A stretch of DNA of 42,917 nucleotides from a virus. The notes beneath the pieces are model-generated. The model saw only the letters and a program-made list of their open reading frames with translations. It made no database searches and was not told the origin of the DNA. Position numbers and translations under genes: made by a program. Within the stretch, counting starts at the first letter, position 1. Each line of letters begins with the position of its first letter. This document shows positions 38,994 through 42,917 of this stretch, one piece after another. The stretch spans positions 1 through 42,917 of IMG/VR virus record IMGVR_UViG_3300020596_000043; one strand, 5' to 3'.

Positions 38994-39211
38994 TTCGCAC
39001 CCGCGTCAATGAGAGCCTGAGCTTCTTCCAGTTCCGACAAAACGTCCTCAGCGAAGTCCTGCGCCAGTATCATTTCCCACGCTCGTTCTTCTTGTTCAAT
39101 CTGGTCAGGATGATTGTTCTTAGTCATATGCTTGCTGACCGCGACAGCCGCATATGCCTCCAGCTGAGCGTTGAACAGGTTCTTTTTCGCATTTTCTATT
39201 TCGGTGTTCAT
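38990..39211 (-). CDS. small acidic helical protein (73 aa)
   Basis: It starts MNTEIENAKKNLFNAQLEAY and has QEERAWEMILAQDFAEDVLS, then EELEEAQ-like helix at the end. Helical and acidic, no Cys. ATGA overlap on both sides. It resembles the array members in size and composition only. Confidence 0.62.
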   Translation of the reverse strand: MNTEIENAKKNLFNAQLEAYAAVAVSKHMTKNNHPDQIEQEERAWEMILAQDFAEDVLSELEEAQALIDAGAK

Positions 39212-39420
39212 GACTGCACCTTCTCGGCCTTGTACTTGCGCCCGACGTTCTCCGCGTGGTCGGCGGCTTTATCCAGCGCGCGGCGCGCAGCCTTTACAGC
39301 GGCCTGCGCTGCTGTGAGCGTGGCCAACGCCTGCTCTAGCGATATCAGCGCCGTCGCCAGATCTTGCTTTGTCCCGCTCTGGTAGTCGGAGGGGATCTGG
39401 TCGGTCGTGTTCGCGATCAT
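39208..39420 (-). CDS. small helical protein (70 aa)
   Basis: A Ser/Thr-rich start (MIANTTDQIPSDYQSGTKQD), then an Ala-rich helix (LISLEQALATLTAAQAAVKA, ARRALDKAADHAENV) and end AEKVQS. The tail VQS is the same as that of the gene upstream (EVQS) and echoes the family's QS ending. ATGA-coupled. Confidence 0.64.
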   Translation of the reverse strand: MIANTTDQIPSDYQSGTKQDLATALISLEQALATLTAAQAAVKAARRALDKAADHAENVGRKYKAEKVQS

Positions 39421-39587
39421 GACTGCACCTCGCTATCGCTTGCGTCGGCTTTATACGCGCGCCAGTACGCGCGCGACGCCATCCCTTCCAAGCTTGCGCG
39501 GAATTCCTTCCGGTACGCCACCAGCGCGGCCTTGCGCGCTGCTTTTGCGGCCTGCGGCTGGTCGATGGTCTTTGTGTTCGTGTTCAT
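39417..39587 (-). CDS. small basic protein (56 aa), first gene of the array
   Basis: The ATG at 39587 has GAAGG about twelve bases upstream. Basic and Ala-rich (QPQAAKAARKAALVAYRKEF), with SLEGMASRAYWRAYKADASD, ending EVQS. It lies about 30 bases after the predicted -10 box and so is the first translated gene from that promoter. Confidence 0.66.
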   Translation of the reverse strand: MNTNTKTIDQPQAAKAARKAALVAYRKEFRASLEGMASRAYWRAYKADASDSEVQS

Positions 39588-39620
39588 TTCGTTCTGCCTT
39601 CTGTTGTGTGATTCGATGTA

Positions 39621-39651
39621 GCTATATTAACAGCTTGTTGCCTGCTGTCAA
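39621..39651 (-). promoter_or_regulatory. leftward sigma70 promoter of the microprotein operon
   Basis: On the minus strand, a consensus TTGACA lies at 39651-39646. The -10 is TAATAT (39629-39624, 16-bp spacer) or TATAGC (39626-39621, 19-bp spacer). Transcription would start about 25-30 bases before the array's first ATG. It overlaps nothing and lies four bases below the methyltransferase stop. No obvious operator. Confidence 0.7.
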
Positions 39652-39654
39652 GCA

Positions 39655-40812
39655 TTACTTGTGCAAAAGTTCATCCACAACTGCTATCCGCTCGCCAATC
39701 CATCGCATAACTGGGACCGCCATACTGTTACCCAGCGCCTTGTAACGCGGGCCGTCCTTCGCGAGCTTGCGGCGATACGGCAGCCGAGTGTGGTCGTCAG
39801 GAAAGCCCTGCAAGCGCTCGCACTCGCGAGGCGTGAGTCGGCGCACGGATGTCGCTCCGACCACCGCCTGGGAATGCCCGTCCGTATCGAGCGGCCCGGC
39901 TAGGTTGCCATACTGGACCACGGAGCTTTGCCGCGCGTCGAAACAGTGGGCCGGCGCAGGGATCAGCGTCTCCGACTCCGCGTCGATCCTGCCCATGCCG
40001 CCGGCGTTCAGACAGCGCGACACAACGGGGATCAGATAGCCCTGATCTGCGTCTTGCAAACTGTTACCAGGCACAGCGTGACCGCCAGCGGAATTCAGGC
40101 ACCCCGCTATAATCGGAATTCCTCGCCCGGTCCCGTCTTCGCTGGCGTCGAACCCTTCCGCCCGCAGCGCGTGCGTGACTACTCGCTGCACTTCGCCGTT
40201 GCCGCGACCGCGGTCAGGGCGTCCAGCAGGGCTGGCGGCAGATCCTTCCCGCGTTTCGCGGCTCGGCGCAGGATGCCCGCGCAGGCTCTCGGACTCAAAA
40301 AGTACCGCGGCGGCACTGGCCCATCCTCTAGCACTTCCGACAACGAACACACGCTTCCGTCGCTGGGCCAGTCCGAAATATTGAGCGTCAAGAACCCGGT
40401 AGGCCCACCCATACCCGAGCTCTGCCAATCCACCGACGAAGCTTCCAAAAGCGCCTGTTCGGTCCGATAGCACGCCGGGGACGTTCTCCCACACCAGCCA
40501 GTCGGGGCGGTAGCGTTCAGCAATTTCAAGGTAGGTAAGGGTGAGGTTTCCCCGCGGGTCAGCAAGTCCGCCGCGAAGGCCCTCGACGCTGAAAGATTGG
40601 CAGGGGGTTCCTCCCACAAGAACATCGATATCTGCATCAGGCCACTCCTTAAATTTTGTCATGTCACCGTGATTCGGCACGCCCGGGTAGTGATGAGCGA
40701 GCGCGGCGCAAGGGTAAGGCTCGATCTCGCTGAAAAACGCGGGCTTCCAGCCCAGCTCGTGCCATGCCGCGCTCGCCGATTCGATCCCACTGCACACGCT
40801 ACCGTAAATCAT
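39655..40812 (-). CDS. C5-cytosine DNA methyltransferase
   Basis: A 385-aa protein with the motifs of C5-MTases in order: I YGSVCSGIESASAAW, IV GGTPCQSFSVEGLRGG (catalytic Cys), VI WENVPG, VIII QRRKRVFVVG, and IX-X SVRRLTPRECERLQGFP through ALGNSMAVPVMRWIG. The variable target domain between VIII and IX is about 150 residues and Gly/Ser-rich. It methylates phage DNA, likely protecting it from host restriction. No cognate restriction enzyme is seen, so it is solitary. A second frame overlaps it at 40179-40637. Confidence 0.92.
   Translation of the reverse strand: MIYGSVCSGIESASAAWHELGWKPAFFSEIEPYPCAALAHHYPGVPNHGDMTKFKEWPDADIDVLVGGTPCQSFSVEGLRGGLADPRGNLTLTYLEIAERYRPDWLVWENVPGVLSDRTGAFGSFVGGLAELGYGWAYRVLDAQYFGLAQRRKRVFVVGSARGWASAAAVLFESESLRGHPAPSRETREGSAASPAGRPDRGRGNGEVQRVVTHALRAEGFDASEDGTGRGIPIIAGCLNSAGGHAVPGNSLQDADQGYLIPVVSRCLNAGGMGRIDAESETLIPAPAHCFDARQSSVVQYGNLAGPLDTDGHSQAVVGATSVRRLTPRECERLQGFPDDHTRLPYRRKLAKDGPRYKALGNSMAVPVMRWIGERIAVVDELLHK
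40179..40637 (-). CDS. overprinted ORF inside the methyltransferase gene
   Basis: A 152-aa reading frame shifted by +1 against the methyltransferase. The ATG at 40637 has AAGGAG (40650-40645) exactly seven bases upstream, the same codons that give Lys-Glu in the host frame. The product has natural composition (SMFLWEEPPANLSASRAFAA, PTGWCGRTSPAC, SVCSLSEVLEDGPVPPRYFL, ACAGILRRAAKRGKDLP). I associate this pattern with ORFs found inside phage Dcm-like genes, which may mean either a true overprinted gene or a conserved shadow. Not assigned to a function. Confidence 0.5.
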   Translation of the reverse strand: MQISMFLWEEPPANLSASRAFAADLLTRGETSPLPTLKLLNATAPTGWCGRTSPACYRTEQALLEASSVDWQSSGMGGPTGFLTLNISDWPSDGSVCSLSEVLEDGPVPPRYFLSPRACAGILRRAAKRGKDLPPALLDALTAVAATAKCSE

Positions 40813-40824
40813 GCCTGCATGATT
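40807..40824. promoter_or_regulatory. 18-bp palindrome at the methyltransferase start
   Basis: AATCATGC-CT-GCATGATT, exact in both 8-bp arms, covers the ATG of the methyltransferase (40812) and part of its predicted -10 box. It looks like an operator for autoregulation or for the nearby HTH protein. On the minus strand the left arm also gives a three-codon ORF (ATG CAG GCA TGA) whose TGA overlaps the methyltransferase ATG. Confidence 0.6.
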
Positions 40825-40847
40825 AGCTTATCTTTGCCACCAGTCAA
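40820..40847 (-). promoter_or_regulatory. leftward promoter candidate for the methyltransferase
   Basis: On the minus strand TTGACT (40847-40842), 16-bp spacer, TAATCA (40825-40820). Transcription would begin at about the ATG itself, giving a leaderless mRNA, and there is no strong Shine-Dalgarno sequence before that ATG. The palindrome overlaps the -10 and the start. The region to 40898 is AT-rich and must also hold the rightward promoter for the HTH gene, whose boxes I cannot fix with confidence. Confidence 0.4.
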
Positions 40848-40898
40848 ACGATTAATATTTATATTGACGCTCGGCAACAGCCGTGAAACACTGGCGCA

Positions 40899-41090
40899 AT
40901 GAAAGAGCTTACAAAATACATAAAAGCAAACGGACTCAACCAAGCTGAGTTCGCCCGTCTGGTCGGTATCAGTGAATCGGCCTTGTGCCGCTGGCTGAAG
41001 GGTGAGCGGGTGCCGCAATACCCAGCACTCAAGCGGCTGGCGGCGGTGACCGGGGTCTCAGTCGAAAAGATCGCTCGGGGGTTCGAGTGA
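40899..41090 (+). CDS. Cro-like helix-turn-helix regulator
   Basis: A 63-aa protein of the size of lambda Cro. The HTH runs through LNQAEFARLVGISESALCRWLKGERVP, a canonical XRE type with the recognition helix SESALCRWL. Divergent from the methyltransferase gene, so it probably controls the region between them and possibly the operator at 1909. No repressor-size partner with a dimerisation or protease domain is seen. Confidence 0.88.
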   Translation: MKELTKYIKANGLNQAEFARLVGISESALCRWLKGERVPQYPALKRLAAVTGVSVEKIARGFE

Positions 41091-41290
41091 GAAACAGATC
41101 GCAAGCACAGGCCATTGCAGCGCACCTGCTCACAAACCGACCCATTACCGCCCTAGCGGCGCTGAGGCTTTACGGCTGCTTCAGGCTGGCCGCCAGGGTG
41201 TACGAATTGAGGCAGGCAGGGTGGGTGATACACGCCCGGGCAACGGTCATAAAGGGCAAACGCGTAGCGGAGTATTGGATTCCGAGCTAG
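41087..41290 (+). CDS. winged helix-turn-helix-like protein
   Basis: A 67-aa protein. GTG start overlapping the regulator's stop (GTGA). The pattern (SQAQAIAAHLLTNRPITALA, ALRLYGCFRLAARVYELRQ, AGWVIHARATVIKG) fits the phage helix-turn-helix family PF14090: two helices, the LAARVYELR recognition helix and a beta wing. It may bind DNA with or without its neighbour. Confidence 0.75.
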   Translation: MRNRSQAQAIAAHLLTNRPITALAALRLYGCFRLAARVYELRQAGWVIHARATVIKGKRVAEYWIPS

Positions 41291-41329
41291 TTGCCGAGTT
41301 TGAATCCGGCGCGGGCAGCGGCACTGCTC

Positions 41330-41380
41330 GTAGTAAGGGCCTGAGGTGGTGACGGCACATCCTTACTACACGAAGTCACC
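41330..41380 (+). ncRNA. structured 5' leader, possible pseudoknot
   Basis: Two interleaved stems can form: GTAGTAAGG (41330-41338) with CCTTACTAC (41361-41369), and GGTGAC (41348-41353) with GTCACC (41375-41380). The order 5'A-5'B-3'A-3'B is that of an H-type pseudoknot. It ends four bases before the Shine-Dalgarno GGAGAG (41384-41389) of the next gene, so it could regulate its translation. Confidence 0.4.
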
Positions 41381-41395
41381 ATTGGAGAGATTCAG

Positions 41396-42040
41396 ATGGC
41401 ATTTGCTAAGAAAGATGAGGGTATTGCGGTCGTTCATCCGGCCAATATTGTTCGTGCGATTGTGCGAATAAATGGGACTGCTCCGTTCGTGCAGCATCGA
41501 TTCTGGAAAAAAGCAGAAATGATGGAAGGCATGGCCACCGCAAAGGCGGACAAGAAGACCAAAAATCAGCGACAAATTCGAGATTACGATGCAGAGTTTC
41601 TGGCAGCACAACACCGGAGCACAGATGGATGGCCAGGCATTCCATGTCCCGCCTTTCGATCTGCGATGATCGGCGCCTGCAGAACGGTCGGGCTGGTTAT
41701 GACGACTTCTAAAATGGCCGTGTTCGTGATCGCTGACGGATTCGACGTTGAGGACGGCACGCCGCTTGTGCGGATAATCGGCGGTGAGCCTGAGCGACTG
41801 GATGCGGCTGTGCGCAATGCCAATGGCAGCGTGGACATTCGCGTGCGGCCGATGTGGCGTGAATGGAGTGCGGACGTGACGATTGAATTCGACGCGGACA
41901 TGATATCCCCTGAATCCGTGATCAACCTTCTAGACCGAGCAGGTCGACAAGTTGGGGTGGGTGAAGGCCGCCCGTTCAGTAAAAACAGCGTCGGGCAGGG
42001 CTGGGGAACCTTTGCTGTCGACACATCACACGGAGCATGA
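41396..42040 (+). CDS. phage early protein of unknown function, RAMP-like features
   Basis: A 214-aa protein. It begins after a strand with INGTAPFVQHRFW and contains WPGIPCPAFRSAMIGACR, VDIRVRPMWREWSAD, and a Gly-rich end AGRQVGVGEGRPFSKNSVGQ. The combination of an 'I-x-G-T-x-P-x-x-x-HRF' start and a glycine-rich C-terminal loop is seen in a widespread unnamed phage family and recalls RAMP (Cas5/Cas7) folds, but I cannot prove this. It is in the rightward early operon, with SD GGAGAG six bases before ATG. Confidence 0.5.
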   Translation: MAFAKKDEGIAVVHPANIVRAIVRINGTAPFVQHRFWKKAEMMEGMATAKADKKTKNQRQIRDYDAEFLAAQHRSTDGWPGIPCPAFRSAMIGACRTVGLVMTTSKMAVFVIADGFDVEDGTPLVRIIGGEPERLDAAVRNANGSVDIRVRPMWREWSADVTIEFDADMISPESVINLLDRAGRQVGVGEGRPFSKNSVGQGWGTFAVDTSHGA

Positions 42041-42564
42041 ATATGAAAAAGCCACATAGCGTAACGATGCAAGACATTCGAACAGCTGCTTTAGAGGCGT
42101 TGATTCAAAGTCACGATGGTCAGATTGGGCCGCAAATATTGCTTGATTCTGCACGGTGCGGAAGCAGCCCATTTCACGGTGATTTCGAGTGGGATGATGG
42201 AGATGCGGCTGAGCTTTACCGGCTCGTGCAGGCCGGGCACATCATTCGCAGATGGAAAGGCGTGATCGTCAAGATTGAACCGAGCACAAAAATAATCAAA
42301 GTCTCGGCAACGCGATCAGTGCAAAGCCCACAAAGCGGTCGCGGCAACGGTCCGAGTTACAAGCGGGTCAGCGACATCATGGCTGATCCCGTTTTGCGGG
42401 CCGACATGCTGCAAACCGTTCTGCGAGAACTGCTGTCTTATCGCAAAAGGTACTCGGGGCTCTCTGAGCTTGCTGATATTTGGGCGGCGGCTGATGAGGC
42501 TGTCGATCGATATTTGATAGAAAAAAAGAAGCGGGATTCTGACGATCAGCAGCCTTCGGCCTAA
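42037..42564 (+). CDS. hypothetical phage protein with HGDFEWDD-type motif
   Basis: A 175-aa protein coupled to the previous gene by ATGA. SSPFHGDFEWDDGDAAELYR, LVQAGHIIRRWKGV (about 44-75) matches a recurrent motif of phage proteins (H-x-x-FEWDD ... A-x-x-YR-x-x-QA-x-x-LI). The C-terminal half is helical, with a leucine-rich region. Function unknown. Co-expression with the RAMP-like gene suggests they act together. It ends at the pentamer tract. Confidence 0.6.
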   Translation: MNMKKPHSVTMQDIRTAALEALIQSHDGQIGPQILLDSARCGSSPFHGDFEWDDGDAAELYRLVQAGHIIRRWKGVIVKIEPSTKIIKVSATRSVQSPQSGRGNGPSYKRVSDIMADPVLRADMLQTVLRELLSYRKRYSGLSELADIWAAADEAVDRYLIEKKKRDSDDQQPSA

Positions 42565-42917
42565 AAGCTCGGCTGGGCTTGGCGGGCTAGGTCTGGCCGG
42601 GTATGGCAAGGCCAGGCCTGGCACGGCAAGGCTCGGCAGGGCTTGGTGAGGTAAGGCGGGGCAGGCGCGGCATGGCTTGGCGAGGCTGGGCGTGGCTCGG
42701 CGAGGCGAGGCACGGCATGGCAGGCGGGGTTCGGCAAGGCCGGGCGAGGCGCGGCAAGGCATGGCAGGCAGGGTTCGGCAAGGCGTGGCGAGGCGCGGCC
42801 TGGCTTGGCAAGGCATGGCAGGCGAGGTGCGGCATGGCCGGGCAAGGCGCGGCCTGGCTTGGCAAGGCATGGCAGGCGAGGTGCGGCATGGCTGGGCAAG
42901 GCGCGGCCTGGCTTGGC
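42565..42917. repeat. GGC-pentamer tandem repeat tract, left part
   Basis: From the stop of the previous gene to the end the + strand is almost entirely GGCNN pentamers (GGCTT, GGCAA, GGCAT, GGCGA and so on). The first 220 bases are irregular and the last 130 are the regular 54-bp units. It continues at position 1 on the circle. There is no gene in it. ORFs read from the opposite strand are Pro/Cys/His-rich repeats only (PCLAKPG type). Confidence 0.9.
42791..42917. repeat. 127-bp terminal redundancy (copy 2)
   Basis: Identical to bases 1-127. See the entry at the start of the window: it indicates a closed circle in assembly. Confidence 0.9.

Noticed and set aside
42316-42899. Long Pro/Cys/His-rich minus-strand ORFs in the tract
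   Set aside because: They are translations of tandem repeats open in all frames, and part overlaps the 42037-42564 gene antisense.
1-42917. tRNA genes, integrase, transposase
   Set aside because: None found by eye; no cloverleaf, no tyrosine or serine recombinase motifs and no IS ends.

Overview
The window is a tailed-phage genome assembled as a circle. Its first and last 127 bases are identical, so the unique genome is about 42,790 bp. The gene set is that of a siphovirus with a long non-contractile tail: HK97-type terminase, portal and protease-capsid, a tail tube, a G/GT frameshift chaperone, a tape measure and a tip complex, with no sheath. A lipobox lipoprotein, signal peptides and a T7-type amidase point to a Gram-negative host, probably a Pseudomonadota. 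I see no integrase, tRNA or CRISPR array, so lysogeny cannot be claimed.

Rightward arm, read across the circle junction (40899 -> 42917/1 -> 32434). It opens with a small Cro-like HTH regulator, a winged-HTH protein and two accessory early genes. A roughly 380-bp tract of GGC-based pentamers spanning the junction follows. Then come a replication initiator and a G39P-like helicase loader, a strong promoter with an operator palindrome (1906-1934), a RHH-like protein, a RusA resolvase and an HNH nuclease. A 6.6-kb block of virion-like proteins (3546-10151) sits unusually between the HNH gene and the terminase. It includes a 24-repeat HxH fibre-like protein and a SAM methyltransferase. Packaging and head genes follow (TerS, TerL, a protease-capsid fusion with an internal capsid start, a terminator, the portal), then connectors, tail tube, G/GT chaperone, tape measure, tip and C1q-like adhesin, and finally a lysis cassette (amidase, holin candidate, lipoprotein).

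Rightward and leftward transcription converge at 32.44-32.64 kb on a hairpin and an AT-rich stretch with a 26-bp direct repeat, a candidate origin.

Leftward arm (40812 -> 32645). It begins with a C5-cytosine methyltransferase that appears to carry an overprinted second gene. A sigma70-like promoter at 39621-39651 then drives about 26 small, mostly ATGA-overlapping genes. These include an SSB-like protein, a DEDD exonuclease and DUF1364, DUF1367 and DUF1508 proteins. The most striking part is a repeatedly duplicated family of 39-70 aa alanine-rich helical proteins with an ELRAEW signature. Their shared C-terminal tail (KKEQQS/KERQS) also encodes the ribosome-binding site of the next gene, so each copy is a ready-made coupled cassette. 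This microprotein array, the overprinted ORF in the methyltransferase, the 24xHxH protein and the pentamer tract are the best candidates for undescribed biology.
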